From positions 398,501-462,500 of the forward strand of contig CM032131.1 of assembly GCA_018894105.1 (NCBI GenBank): a stretch of DNA of 64,000 bases. Direction: 5' to 3'. The translations under genes were made by a program, and so were the position numbers. The notes beneath the pieces were generated by a model, which saw nothing but the letters and a program-made list of their open reading frames with translations, did no database searches and was not told the DNA's origin. The DNA is from Jacaranda mimosifolia. Taxonomy: Eukaryota; Streptophyta; Magnoliopsida; Lamiales; Bignoniaceae. Positions 33,905-45,975 of the stretch are shown piece by piece; the first letter of the stretch is position 1, and every line of letters starts with the position of its first letter.

Positions 33905-35040
33905 ACATAAAACTTTTTCAAGTTTGTTGCATTCTATGGTCGGGGGAGCTCATTTCCACTCATACCTGCTAGTCAATAAGAGTTGTGCTTTGCCACTTTC
34001 ACTACTGAGTAGGGGTCTTCCCACTTTGGGTTGAGTTTACCAATTTTCTTGGAGACTCCAACCTTTTTAAGGACGAGATCGCCCACTTTGAAACATCTTG
34101 GCCTAAAACATTTGTCATAGTGTTTGGCTATGATTGACTTGTACCTTTCCATTTTGATGAATTCTTGTTGTCGCAGCTCGCTGATTGTTTCGAGGTCGAA
34201 TTATCTTTCTACTTTATTTTTGATTGGGTTATAATGAATTACCCGAGTTGTGTGTTGGATTAATTCTTCCGGGACTACTGTTTTTGAGCCATAGACCAGG
34301 CTGTAAGTGCTTTGTTTCGTGGCTATTCTTGGGGTGACCCTATAAGCCCAAAGGATGCCAGGGAGGTCATTTGCCCAGCTTCCCTTATATCCTTCCAAGC
34401 GAGTCTCTATATAATCCAAGATTGTTCTGTTGGTAACTTTAGTATAACCATTCGCTTGTGGGTTTCCTACTGAGGTGAAGTGCTGTTTGATTCCCAAGCT
34501 TCTGCACCAATCTCTCATTCTCTTGCTTTAGAATTGTGTGCCATTATTAGATATACAATACGATAGATGATGTTTTTTCACAAGAAATTCCTTATCATTA
34601 CATCTGTTATCTTCAATGCAGCTACTGCCTCAACTTACTTAGTGAAATATTCTATTGCCACTAGCATGTACTTTTCTTTGGCATGTGGCTTTTAGGAAGG
34701 ACCCCACAATTTCGACTCCCTCATTGGTCGAAAGGCCAAGTAAGTTAGACCTAGATGAGGGTTACAACTGGTTGGTGAGAGATATCGGCGTGTACTTGGT
34801 AGGATGGGCTTTTTTGGGAAAAGTTGACCCCGTCTTTGAGTAAATTTAGCCAAAAGTAGCTATGTATAATGATCTTGTGGGCTAAAGTTAGCCAAAAGTA
34901 GCTATGTATAATGATCTTGTGGGCTAAAGTTCGTCTCTCTCTATAGTTTTTGCAAATACCGGTATAGATTTCTTGCGGGACCTTGTGTCCTTATTCTGGT
35001 GTCAAACATCTTAATGGGGGACCAGAGATGGATCTTTTAT
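33905..35040 (-). pseudogene. Integrase of element X (inactivated)
   Basis: The C-terminal region (33905-34200) matches the GDLVLKK...KLDPKWEGPYLV-type end seen in B. An open frame at 34201-34518 has RSLGIKQHFTSVGNPQANGY, then TKVTNRTILDYIETRL, SWANDLPGILWAYR and VVPEELIQHTTRV. The position of the catalytic Glu (TEVTN in the family) is Lys, a G-to-A change. At 34847-34930 a 42-bp segment is tandemly duplicated, which shifts the frame between zinc finger and linker. Confidence 0.8.
34847..34930. repeat. 42-bp exact tandem duplication in X integrase
   Basis: TAGCCAAAAGTAGC...GGGCTAAAGT occurs twice back to back with period 42. The copies look identical, so the event is recent relative to the rest of the decay. 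Confidence 0.85.
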
Positions 35041-35044
35041 ACAA

Positions 35045-35975
35045 CTAATCAAACTCGTCGAGGGCAAATTTGTCTGCTCGTTCCTTTAATCTCCCGGCTT
35101 CTGCTTTGTCTTGCGGCAATTTTCTTTCTTTGAGGGAGGATTTTATTTCATCTTGCCAATTGGGGCTTGTCTCCTCCACTGTTAAGACCTGGCTTTGGCA
35201 GAGGGTGCTTATGGTGTACTTATATGAGACCAAAAATGTTATGGTTCTTTCCCTGGTACCTTTGGTTGAGCTGGCAAATTTGGATAGTACGTCTACTCTT
35301 TTATTTTCTAACCCAAGTACTTGGCTACATGTAAATTTCTTGAATTATTGTTCTAGTCTTTTGAACTCTACTAGGTATGTAGTCATGGTTGTTTCTTTCA
35401 CCTCAAAATTTCTTCCAAATTGCTCTGTGGCAAATTGTGAGTCTGTGATAGCTGTTAAATGCTTGAACCCCTATCAAGGGCTATCTTCATACGCACATTA
35501 ACGGCCTCGTATTCTGCTTCGTTATTCATGATTGGGTAGTCGGGTTTGATAGCAAAATCATATTCCTCAACTTGAGGAGAATGTAAGAAAATTCTTGCTC
35601 CACCCTTGGAGCTTTGGCTGGCCCGTCGACATGTAAGGACCAAATTCGCTGTGCCTTTTCGACTACTATAGGATGGTCAACACACTCTGCTGCAAAATCT
35701 ACTAATACCTGTGCTTTTACAGCCATGTGGGGTTGAAGTTTATCGTTGAATTCTCCTAACTTGATAGCCTGTTTAGTCAACCTTCTAGATATGTTGGGCT
35801 TGGATAGCAGTTGCTTCAAGGGTTGGTTTGTTAGAATAATGATGGCGTGTGATAAGAAATAAAGTCCTAGCTTTCACGCTGTTGTAACAAGGCAAGTGTG
35901 AATTTTTCAACTCTAGATAGTTGTGCTCGAGGCCTTTTAGGCACTTCCCTAAATGATGTGGACATGTTGATTCGA
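35045..35975 (-). pseudogene. RNase H 3' part and second RNase H of element X
   Basis: From high to low coordinates: the end of RNase H (EKFTLALLQ, then KQLLSKPNISRRLTKQAIKL), then the second RNase H with SLHVDGPAKAPRVEQEF, VEEYDFAIKPDY and MNNEAEYEAVNV, then a linker (QDEIKSSLKERKLPQDKAEA) toward integrase. At about 35942-35975 the RNase H passes without break into gag-end sequence, so protease and all of reverse transcriptase (about 1.8 kb in B) are missing. Confidence 0.75.
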
Positions 35976-37451
35976 GTTGTTGCTACACCTATTTTCTTGT
36001 TGACTTAGAATCCCCTCATGTTGGTCCCTCTATAATGGTATCAATCACACCTCTTAATAGGGGCGTTCTTCTTCGACCTTTCTCTACGAGGAGTCAGGTC
36101 GGGTTGGCCCATTGCCTGCTTAGCTTCCTCATCAACATATTTTTTCAAATGGCCTTGATGAATGAGTAGTTCGGTCTCATCCTGGAGGTTAAAACAATCC
36201 TATATGTCGTAGCCTTTCTGCCTATGAAAATGGTAATGTTTCTTGGAATTTTTCATGGCTAGTGTTTCATTGAGTTTTCTTGGTCTTTTGATAAAGTTGT
36301 CATTTTGGATTGTGAATAGGACCTCTTTTATGGGAATATACAGTAAGGCATAATTGTGGAACACCTCTTGATTGGGGATCGGTGTCCATCTTTATGATGT
36401 TTATCATCTTTTTTCTTTCCTTTTTTTTTTGTTTTCCCACTTCCATATTTTATCTTATTCATATCCTCTTGAGTCATGTACCTCTCTATGAGGTCGAGGA
36501 GCTTTTCCATTATTCGTGGTCTTTCTCTGGGCTCGATTGGGTTGGGCGATGTGTTCAACTAAATGTGCTACTTTCTCACGAGGTTGATAGCGATTTTTAT
36601 CTTGGGGGAAACGTCCAAGGCTAACATCATGTCTGCTTAGATTGCAACAAGCTTTGTTCCTTATCTTGTTCTTGCATAGGGGTCTTTCTTCATGGTAAGA
36701 GAGGTGCGGCATGGTACTAGATGCAGCGACAGGTAAGGGTATAAATAAGTCGAATCGACTCGATTATAACTCTACTTGAGTTCGAAAAATTCAAGCTCGA
36801 CCTTTATAATGAGCCGAGCTTAAGCCATGATTTAGTTGTTCAAAAGCTTTTCTCTATTTTAAAATAAATATTTTTATATATTAGTTAAATAATTATTATA
36901 TATTAATAATTTACTTGTTTTTATTTTACATACTTTCTATATATTAATTAAATAACTATTTATATTAATATTTATTTTTTTCTATTTTTAAATATTTTAT
37001 ATAGAATACTAAATAATTATTATATATTAATAATTGAATTTTATTGAATTGAACTGAGCTCGAGCTTAATTGATACTGAGGTCACGATCCGAGCCCGAAC
37101 TCAAAATACTAGACTTAAGATTGAGCTTGAGCCTTTAATAGGAAGTTCATCGAGCTCAGTATTTTGGGCTCGAGCTTGAGCTTAATTTTTGTTTTGAGCT
37201 TGACTTATTTACACCCTTAGGCACGGGTTGGTTATTGTGCTATTGCAAAGCAGCAGATAACTGGACTGAGAGATGTGTTGATATTTGGTCACTAATCATT
37301 TTCATGAGCTGAGGGATGGTCAAGGTGACCATCTACTCAAGTTGAGGGCTTGGGCATCGGCTTGCTTGTCCAACCGAGGTTGTGGTAGCGGTAGTGGTGG
37401 TGATCTGTGGTCACTCTGCCTCTCGAAAGTAGTTGGCTTGGTGTTCACCAA
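35976..37451 (-). pseudogene. Gag remnant of element X
   Basis: Collinear with gag of element B. Recognisable blocks are IHQGHLKKYVDEEAKQ (about 36150), EKLLDLIERYMTQEDMNKIK (about 36500) and the N-terminus VNTKPTTFERQ at 37451. The initiator ATG of B is TTG here. A large central part of gag is missing or replaced by the small element at 36734-37219. Confidence 0.65.
36734..37219. mobile_element. MITE-like insertion in X gag
   Basis: Inverted ends TAAGGGTATAAATAAGTCGA (left) and TAAGGGTGTAAATAAGTCAA (right, reverse complement). The interior has repeated GAGCTCGAGCTT words and AT-rich filler, a common plant hAT-like MITE type. Flanking octamers (GCGACAGG, GGCACGGG) match poorly, so the target-site duplication is not proven. 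Confidence 0.65.
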
Positions 37452-37474
37452 TTTTTGGTTGTAGATTCCACGTC

Positions 37475-37491
37475 TTATAGACGGCGCCAAA
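37475..37491 (-). other. Primer-binding site of element X
   Basis: On the minus strand TTTGGCGCCGTCTATAA follows the 5' LTR. TGGCGCCGT equals the complement of the 3' end of plant tRNA-Asp over nine bases; after that the match ends. Confidence 0.75.
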
Positions 37492-38145
37492 TGATGATGT
37501 CTTTTTCGGTACAATGAGCTTTTTGGTCTCCACCTGATGGTCCAAATTGACATGAAAGATGGGTTAATAATATGAGGTGCGGGTTGAATCCTACAACCAG
37601 TAAACAAATGTTAGGCCAGCCGAGAGGGTCCTCGGGTAAGACCCTTTGATGCTTAAGTCAATATTCGGCAAGGGAATAATTTGATAGAGTAAAGACTTAG
37701 AGTGTATTGAGGGTGTACCTTTGTCTCTGAAAGGAAGGTATTTATAGTGCTTTGTCTCTTTCTTGGGTAGAGGTAATTTAGGTCTTTTCGACCTAGCTTA
37801 GCGCTATATTCGTGACCGGCTAGCCATAAGGGGTACCCTTACCGCCATTAATGCGGAGATGACATGCTGTCAAGGCCATTAAATGTAGTCAAGAGGGTGG
37901 TTCGGTTACATTTAATATGGATGCGATGGTTGGCAGACGCTTCTATTAATACTCTTGCCGCCAGGTGGCCTCCTTATCATTTGCGCGTTTTGACCTCGTA
38001 TGATTGAGAGAAATCGACCTCTGAGGTCGATCTAAACTTCCAAAAATTTCAATACTAGTGGACCTGCTTGGGCTTAGGGCCTAATTTATTTGGACTTGAT
38101 ACTGGGCCAGCATTTTTCTTGGGCTTGTGAGCTATACCCATATCA
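37492..38145 (-). repeat. 5' LTR of element X (right copy)
   Basis: Starts TGATGATGTC and ends CCCATATCA; the minus strand carries TATAAATA (about 37740). It lacks about 45 bp present in the left copy around the AAGATAATGTTTGCCC region. The many differences between the two LTRs show an old insertion. Confidence 0.9.
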
Positions 38146-38963
38146 ATTATAGTTGAACAATATACTTTTCTTGTAAAAAATATTTTTAGATATGAATATA
38201 TTTTTGCAAATGGAAACTTTATTTAGCATTTCAAGGTTGAGGAGACACGAAGATTGATACTACATTGATGTGAACAATTTCAGTTATAAGCACAATTTGA
38301 TAAATTAATTGAAGATGGTGCAATAAATTATATTAACTAATTAGGCAAAAGGGCCAAAAACCCTAAAGACTATTTAAGTCATGGAGAAGTGCAGAAAGTT
38401 CTGATGAGTCTAAGTCCATCAAGACAAAAGTTTAAATACAAAGACCCAAAAGGAGCTTGAGTAAAAAAAATTATTTGAAAAATATCTGTGAATATTCAAG
38501 AACTTTCAAGAGAAGAGATTTTCTCTACTCGAGTTCTAGAGAAAACGAACTAATTTTTTGTTGTATACTAGAAAGGACCTCACTTTATTTCCATAAAGCC
38601 CTATTTTGGCGATGTCTATAGTAACTCTATAAAATGAAGTAGAAATGCTGAGAATGTAGATGAGATCAAGAGCTCACAACTCTAGCAATCATGTGGCCCC
38701 AATGTGGAGAATGTAGAGAGTCACTAACCAAAAGCGCCATTACACCTAGTGTCGGAGCTACAGAGCACACCTACTGCACTGGGAGGATACCTGCGCAATA
38801 AGCACCACCTTTTAGAGATCCTATGGTGCTGTTAACCTTGAAGATATTGTCAATTTTGTTGGAGAATGCTATTGCTCAAGCTGCGGGCTAAGGTAGTTGC
38901 CTAGTACATTAAGGAAGCATCATAGTCTTGTCATTGGACTTGGAGGAGTTTGTACTTCCTAGG
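38146..38963. other. Flank right of element X, no gene seen
   Basis: Begins with the ATTAT duplication. Before X inserted this was the upstream region of the RAD52-like gene, so it may contain its original distal promoter. No coding region recognised. Confidence 0.4.
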
Positions 38964-40565
38964 TGTCATAGGTTGTGCTTTGAAAGAAAGAGGCGACCAT
39001 AATTTGTGTAGGCATTTGGAGCAACAAGGAGTTATCAGTGGGCACATTAGGGCAGAGATAGCCGATGAGCAAAGACTCTCACAAGGTGCATATTGCGAAA
39101 CTGTTGTAATAGCACATATATGAGTTATAAGGATGCTTCCTACCAAGCTTGAAATCATTCTATGTCCATATAGGACCAAACATTTAGGGTGACTGAGAGC
39201 GGTCTCTTGTGTGCGGGGAGCATAAAGATGCATTAAACAGAGGACATAAATAAATGAGTTTTGTGAACCTATTTTTGTAGGGGTGTTCCTTGGATTATTG
39301 GTAATGTCTCTACCAAGTTTCACCAATAAAATGGTTTCGCTTGGGTAGGAAACAATGAAAATCTTTAGAGTATGGCAATGCAGTGGCATTTTCATAATTC
39401 GTATTCCTATTCTATGAAGAATCAGATAGGGTTAGAACTTAGTGGAGTTATTGTAGAATCCCTAAAGCTACTCATCACTCTAAGTGGTGAGTAATTTGGA
39501 GTTCGGGAGAGGGAGTTACAAAAATATATACCTCTTTGGCATTTCAATATCTACTTTGGTCACAAGAGAACTATTTTTTAAGCCTATTTATATGAGGGAT
39601 ATGCATATCTGAGGGACAGTGGGCATGCAGATGTGAGTATCAGCCGGTACTCCCCATGCTGTGATGACATTAAGCGAGCAACTCCTTAAAGGTGATAGGG
39701 AGCCTTCAAAGGCCTGCTCTAGACATCTCAAAGGAGGTTTTAGAGTCCCCAAATGGGTTCGAAATCGAATAGGCATTATAGAGCCAAGATAGACCATGTT
39801 AGGTCTAGGAGGGTGCCAAGAAGTTGTGAAGGCAAAAATGCCATTACCTTATGGGCTTCAAAAATTGTGGGACTATACCTCTAGGCTGATTGAGTAATAA
39901 TGCAAGCATCCTAATGCCTCGTGAAGTAACTCGTAAGCATGCTTTATGGGTTCTAGCCTTGCTGTGCAGGACCGTTGACTTAAGATATGTGGTCATGGGA
40001 TGCGACCGCATAATGCACAAGTTAAGGCAAGATGCTAGAGAATAGGAAATGATGTCTTACGCTCTATACGGAACTAATATAAAATGATGGCACATCACAT
40101 AAAACTTGGACTTTGATGTAGCTCTACTTGGGCGAGGCATAAATTAAGGGCGCTACGACACTCTTTAGGTGCTCAGGGCAAATGATGAGCACAAGGAATG
40201 TGTTGTAGGTGCGTGAGCGACCCTCAATACTAAGATGGATCAAGATTGATCCTTCATCATCGAGAGATGCACAAAGGGACCTAAGATTGAGAACATAAAT
40301 GCTGGCTAGTTGGATACCATTGAGAAAACACGCTCAGCATGACAAACTTGAACCTTTGGTGAAATAGGCATTTTGAATAAGTGAGTATGTTAATACTGTG
40401 AGATGTTCATATGTTTATGCTTGTAAGCTTTATTGACTGAAATGAGTAACGTGCGTCATCATAAAAACTCTAGATGGATGTTAGCGCATTAAAGGTTAGG
40501 TGGAACCTGAGATACCATCATGGATAAATGAATATTCCATTACAAGATAGAATCTATCTATGACA
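38964..40565 (+). repeat. Probable 5' LTR of retrotransposon E
   Basis: Bounded by the inverted octamer TGTCATAG...CTATGACA and followed after three bases by an exact initiator tRNA-Met primer site. About 1.6 kb. The second LTR is not in the window, so the left border rests only on the inverted repeat. Left flank is CTAGG. Confidence 0.5.
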
Positions 40566-40568
40566 AAG

Positions 40569-40580
40569 TGGTATCAGAGC
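40569..40580 (+). other. tRNA-iMet primer-binding site of element E
   Basis: TGGTATCAGAGC, the exact 12-nt site used by many plant LTR retrotransposons, three bases after the LTR end. Confidence 0.8.
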
Positions 40581-41680
40581 TTGAGTTTTTACTTCATGTG
40601 AGGATTTAGGCAGGAAGCAAATTGAGCTGATCAGACGAACAACCTTCTGAAACCCCAATACTCTTTGAATAAGGGATTAGCATATGAACTCTACACATGC
40701 AAGTGGGTTGAGACCTAAGACTTTTTGAAAGAATCATGCCAGTTTACAGCACAGATTGTGATAGTTTGTTATCTTTGGCTTTAAAGTGCTTTAATGAGCC
40801 ATTTGTGGGTTGGATATAATTTTGGGGATGTCTTTATCGAGTTTGCTATCAATTAGGATCATATTTTCATGTAGCAGGCATTGCTTGCAGAGACTAAATT
40901 ATTAGTACAATAGTTTGGCTCTGAGAGCTTTGTTATAGACAACTATAGCTTGGGTAAAGCTCACTAAACTGAGTTCAAGTGCAAATGTCAGTTAGACGAA
41001 TTCCGACAACTTAATTGTGCAGTTGCGGTGAATAATACTCAAAGAGTACTATTGGAGTACTGAGTTATTGACATTTGTGGATTACGTGAAGTTTAGTAAT
41101 AATTTATAGTGTGGCTGCTATGATTGGGTGAAGTGTAGTAACCTGATCGTTGTGTGCTTTCAGTTATTATAATTGAGCTCTGTTGGCAACATTAGTAACT
41201 TGGATTGGCAATTTGTTTGCATGGGGCATATATCTACCAAAAATTGCAAGAGGCAAAGAACCAGTGGACATAATAAGTCATTTTTAGGCAAACGAGCTAT
41301 TGATTATTTTGTGATAACTTTTCAGAAACATAATCAGTGTTCAAAATTCATCTTTACTTCCATGAGGGGACATGCTGGAGAGCTAAATGGATTGAGGGTG
41401 CCACGTCTATGAGTGTAAGCAACCATGTTGCATAAAGCTGCAAGTTAAGAGATGATCAAGACAATGAGGCCATTTTGGTAGATAGAATGCCACCTTGAGT
41501 TGGAGAAACTTTCCATGAAAGAAAGAAGAGCTTATTGTTGAGATAACATAGAGGCCTTACTGTACATGAGTTGCATCAAATTGAGCTACCTTAGGGTTGT
41601 AAAGACTGCGAGTTTAGACCCCTACTATTAAGGGAAAGAGTACCATCGAGTTGAGATATTAGTAGTTTTGCTTGGACATC
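40581..41680 (+). other. Leader/interior of element E
   Basis: About 1.1 kb without a recognisable gag or pol. It is cut at 41681 by a CACTA terminus. Whether the rest of E lies beyond the window cannot be told. Confidence 0.4.
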
Positions 41681-42460
41681 CACTACAACAATTTACACAA
41701 ATGGTAACAAAAGATTGTGTTACCATATATGTGAAATTCATTACTATAGATTTTGGTAACAAAAGTTTTGTTACCAATCTTTCGTGAGCTAAAGCCTATT
41801 GCCAATAATAAATGGTAACGAAATTTTGGCATTCGTTACCAATACTATTAGTAACAAAAATCATTTTGTTACCTTGAAATGGAGATGGTGACAAAATATA
41901 TCGTTACAAAATATCATGTAATGATAACAAATGTGTTTCAGTCACAAGAGATTAAATACTAGTATTGAACTTATTTGTTACTAAAGACAGATAGTTTGTT
42001 ATGTAATAGATTTTCATTATTAGAAAGTTAATTTAATTACAATTATATATTGGATTATTTTTTGCTACCAATAGAATGTGTAACCAAAAAATTTGTTACA
42101 ATAACTTAATAATAAATTAATCAAAAAATACATGTTTCCTTACTGATAGATAATATGAAAAATAATTTTGTTACCAAAAGAATAAAAGCTTCTTTGTTAG
42201 GATATAGTCGTAACAAAATATCTTGTTATCTATAAACTAACAAAATCAAGATTTCGTTACAAATACTTACATTGATAAAAAGATGTTACCAATACCCAAA
42301 AAATATGCATGGTTGCGTTACAAATAAATATGGGTAACAAAATTTGTTATTATCTACAATTTTTTCAAAATAAATATTTTGTTACAAATAATTAAAATGA
42401 CCAAAATCATTGTTACTTAAAATTGTTTTAGTAACAATAGTATAGCATGTATTTGTTACA
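41681..42460 (+). mobile_element. Left end of a second CACTA element (CACTACAACAA family)
   Basis: CACTACAACAATTTACACAA at 41681 matches the ends of the element at 22615-31648, and the next 0.75 kb is packed with GGTAACAAA/TTTGTTACC words in both orientations. The base triplet before it is ATC. No matching right end is found up to 64000; the element probably continues beyond the nested Tat elements. Confidence 0.8.
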
Positions 42461-42469
42461 ATATGTAAA

Positions 42470-42665
42470 CTATATATTAAGCACTGGAAATATAGTGTGT
42501 AATGAGAATATCATCATGTATCTCCTGTATCCCAAACTCATCATCCAAATTTTAAACCATGTAGTGAGAACACCATTCTATATAGCATTCATTCCAAAAG
42601 CATCATCCAACATTAACGTATGCTATGAGAACATCATCATGTACAAAATTAGCACTTTAATTTAA
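42470..42665. repeat. Short degenerate tandem repeat in the CACTA interior
   Basis: About three units of 60-70 bp, each with (A/G)TGAGAA(T/C)A(T/C)CATCATGTA-like and CATCATCCAA words. Confidence 0.55.
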
Positions 42666-43279
42666 AAACATCAAATACAAAATTTACTTGTAAGATTCTT
42701 TATAAACATGTCATATGTCCCAGCTTATCTACAAATTCTTCAAGTTTGAAATTTTCTTCTGTAGATCACTAGAGGGGTCTTCTTGCAAAATTCTGTAAAA
42801 AGCGATTCCACCATTAAAATCAACATTGATATATTAGGAAAAATGAAAAATTCATGACATTTATATAGAGATGTCTCGAAATCCTTCGAATAGTTAAGAT
42901 CATTTATGAAAGAAAGTCCCACAACAGCTAAATTACAACTTTTAAGCAGAGACAATAAGCAAATTTTTAGGTACAAAATAGTCTAGATTCATATTCAAGG
43001 TGCATATCTCACCAATAGAGCATAAACAACCCATATTTCAAATAAATAATTCATATGCAAAAACAAAAACCAAATTTTTAGCCTTATGACCACCAATAGA
43101 ACATAAGCATCCTGTCCAAGTGCAACTCTCACAATTCTTATGCATTTTTGTAGCCAAGAACTTAAAATGCAAATCTAAATTCTCAAAATATGATTCTTAT
43201 TTATTACCAAATGCACAAAACAATTTTCTTTTCATGTTGCAATCAACACAATTTGTGTTATCATATATTTGATACATAT

Positions 43280-43922
43280 TGATGAGGTTAATTTTGGTGT
43301 GAGGGATCCTTAGATCTCCACCAGCAAGATGATTTGTGAGGATATGGGTTAGAACCTGCAACCATGGAACAACCGTCAGGCTAGCCAAGAGAGTCCTTGG
43401 CTAAGACTCTCTGATGATTACGTTTGTAAATCGACCTGAAGAGGATTGTGCAAAGTAATAGTTCTTTGAGCATTTGTATGCTTACCCTGAATTTTGAAGG
43501 ACGAAGTATATATAGTGTTTGTCCAAAAGTGAAAAGATGAGCATCTCCTTCAGCGTATTTCACATGTTGATTCCTCAAATAGGGACAACATAGGTCTTTT
43601 CGACCTATCTGGAAGGTACACAAATGTTCGGTTGACTGGAATGGGGATTCTTATCTTCGTTACTAAGGAGGTGAACCGTCGTAAATTCATTTACTGCGGA
43701 CAACCTAGCAGTTGAGATACAATTAATGCGAATGCGATGGGTGGCAAATTGCCATTAAACGCTCTTCATTTCCTTATCCGGTGGCCACATCACAACCTGA
43801 CGAGGTCGAATGGGCCCTCATTGACCTGGAGGTCGAATCGATCCCATATGCCAGAAATAGTTTTGGGCTCGGTACTTAGGCCCATTAAGTATATTGGGTT
43901 TGTGCTGGGCTTACCTATATCA
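43280..43922 (-). mobile_element. Solo LTR of the Tat clan with TSD CATAT
   Basis: TGATGAGG...CCTATATCA flanked by exact CATAT at 43275-43279 and 43923-43927. It shares the CGTCAGGCTAGCCAAGAGAG block, the TTCGACCT words and a minus-strand TATA-like ACTATATATAC with the other LTRs. No internal sequence. Confidence 0.88.
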
Positions 43923-44649
43923 CATATAAATAAATATACTATTCAAACATCACCAATTAGGATGCATAAACTATTTAACTTATTTATGCTAGGATGGCAT
44001 TTAGTATTACCTTTTGCGAATTCGTTAATTTAAGATACCTTGAGCATTAACAAATTGAACGGTTTGGAGGGGCCAAAAGAAATATGACTTTCTAGATAAT
44101 AATCCTCCATCCAACAATAGCTATACACCTTTCAACTGGCATGTGTTTAGGAAAAATGACATGACAAAATAAAAACTAAATTTCGAAGAAACCCAAAAGA
44201 TTACATAGTAATTTTATAATAAAATATGCCAGCTCCAAAATATCTCACCAGAAATGTAGGAAGAGACCAAACAGACAACACACAACTTTTAAAAACTATA
44301 TAAATTATTTAGAAATTGCACAAAAAATTTATCATGGATAAAATTGAATTTGGGACACCCACACTGAGCAATGCTAGACGAAAACTCTAGACCTTTTCAA
44401 ACATGCCTAGTACTCACTAGAAGATTAGACAATGGGAATTAATAAATGAAAAGACACGTGAAAGGGAATAATAATGCACAGATTTCAAGAATCAAAAAAG
44501 AAAGGAAGAATAACATCGACAACTCCATCCATGAAAAGTAAAACCTTGCACATAAATTGAAACTTCTAAATATTCATTGAGTTTGTTTTGTTCCATAGAT
44601 ATAGAGGGCCAAAGGAGATAAACAATTTTAAGGAAAGTTTCGTACAAAA

Positions 44650-45183
44650 TAAAAATATTGCACAACAGAACTGACTAATTTCTTCAGTTGCTTCTGCTTG
44701 AGAATCTTTTGTTTCAGATGGTTTATCAGCACCACAATTTTGTCTATGACACTTGGTCCTAAAAGGATAGTTTATGTTGTTGCATTTCTCGCACTTCTAG
44801 CTTCTCTCTGGCATGTCTGGCTCTAAATCCCAATATTACAAGTATAATGTAGAAAGAATGCATAAATCTTTATTTTATGGTGTAGAGGAAAACTATATTT
44901 GTGAGTAATACTTACTTGAATTCTTGCTTGACTTGGCACCCTGCATTGATCATAAAGAACATTCAAAACATATTTTGAAGCTAAAAATTTCCAAATCAAG
45001 TAAACTTGCAAAACCAACATATGGATTTAGTCCTCAATTTGACACTGAAGATAATACATCAGCATCAGTAGATGCAATATGATGGTGAACAGTTTCATGG
45101 TGACACCATTTAAAAATTTAGGAATGGAATGCTAAAAGCTAGATATTCAAACCTGAGATCCAGGCTTGGGTGTATTGCACTTC
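44650..45183 (-). pseudogene. Captured fragment of a RanBP2-type zinc-finger gene
   Basis: Three exons on the minus strand with GT-AG borders and compatible phases: 45153-45183 (KCNTPKPGSQ), 44916-44940 (GAKSSKNS) and 44822 to about 44650 (KPDMPE.., KCEKCNNINYPF, TKCHRQNCGADKPSE). The Cys pairs and the central Asn-Asn-Ile-Asn fit a RanBP2-type zinc finger, an RNA-binding module. The conserved Trp before KCEKC is TAG (TGG to TAG), and upstream exons with start codon and first finger are not found. Lying inside a presumed CACTA element it is best read as a captured, dead gene fragment; a relic of a local gene is the alternative. Confidence 0.75.
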
Positions 45184-45975
45184 CTATAAGTTATTACTAA
45201 AACATAAACACAAAATAATGAAATATATGTATCATTTTGTGATTATCCTTTAAAAAGTCATAATATTTGTTGCCAAAAACTACAAGCCAAACTACCATTA
45301 AGGGAGGTTAAGTTGCTCTACTAGAATCTACATATCAATTATTGTAGGCAAAAAAATTTAAAAATAAACCTTTTGTGAGATAGGAATTTGAGAAATAATT
45401 ATTAATGTAGATAAATAACACGTTTTACTACCACTTTGCCCTACTTAAGACTATTTAAGGGAAGGTTAAGTACCCATTGGCTGTATTATATGATAACACT
45501 AAGTGGACATCTTGACTTTAGTTTTAGTTAGAATCCCTACTTACCTAATGATGTCAAGTACTATAATCCAATATACACCCCTCAATTCTAACCCTCAATA
45601 AAATAAAATATTAATGATATAAGAAAAAAGAAATACAAGCTAAAGTACAATCAAACCAACATGAATTTATTTGCTTTACTTATAGTTTCAAGTTATAAGT
45701 CGCTACAATATTAAGTAATTAAATATTTGAGCTTTTTCTATAATTATTACATATGAATAATAATAGTATAGCGGGGATTTAATCATAATTGAACTATTAA
45801 AAAAATGATTTGATTTTCCACACTTCAAGTTAACTACTATGGACAAGCCTACAGATGACTTTGTACTTCATCTATGTGCAAATGTTAGTTCCTAATATTC
45901 AGAAGACAGGAATGGATTGTTAGGCCCTAATTTTGTTATCTATTAATGTTGATAAATGAGGAATAGAGCATCAAC

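Larger units (their letters stand above)
18382..38145 (-). mobile_element. Tat-lineage element X, complete ends, TSD ATTAT, carries nested insertions
   Basis: LTRs are at 18382-19037 and 37492-38145, flanked by exact ATTAT duplications at 18377-18381 and 38146-38150. The primer-binding site next to the right LTR and the polypurine tract next to the left LTR show minus orientation. Inside, from the 5' end (right): a gag remnant, partial RNase H, second RNase H, integrase, a tandem-repeat spacer, and the antisense ORF on the plus strand. Protease and reverse transcriptase are missing. An insertion at 20852-32112 splits the antisense ORF; without it the element is about 8.5 kb. It landed about 130 bp upstream of the RAD52-like gene. 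Confidence 0.92.

Noticed and set aside
37320..37607. 95-codon open frame on the minus strand starting in the X LTR
   Set aside because: It begins inside the LTR and crosses the primer-binding site; only its last part coincides with the gag N-terminus.
38931..39395. 154-codon open frame on the minus strand
   Set aside because: Lies across the start of the presumed LTR of element E and resembles no protein I know; chance frame.
42740..42976. 78-codon open frame on the minus strand in the CACTA interior
   Set aside because: No recognisable domain and no splice-supported neighbours; could be another captured scrap but the evidence is too thin.
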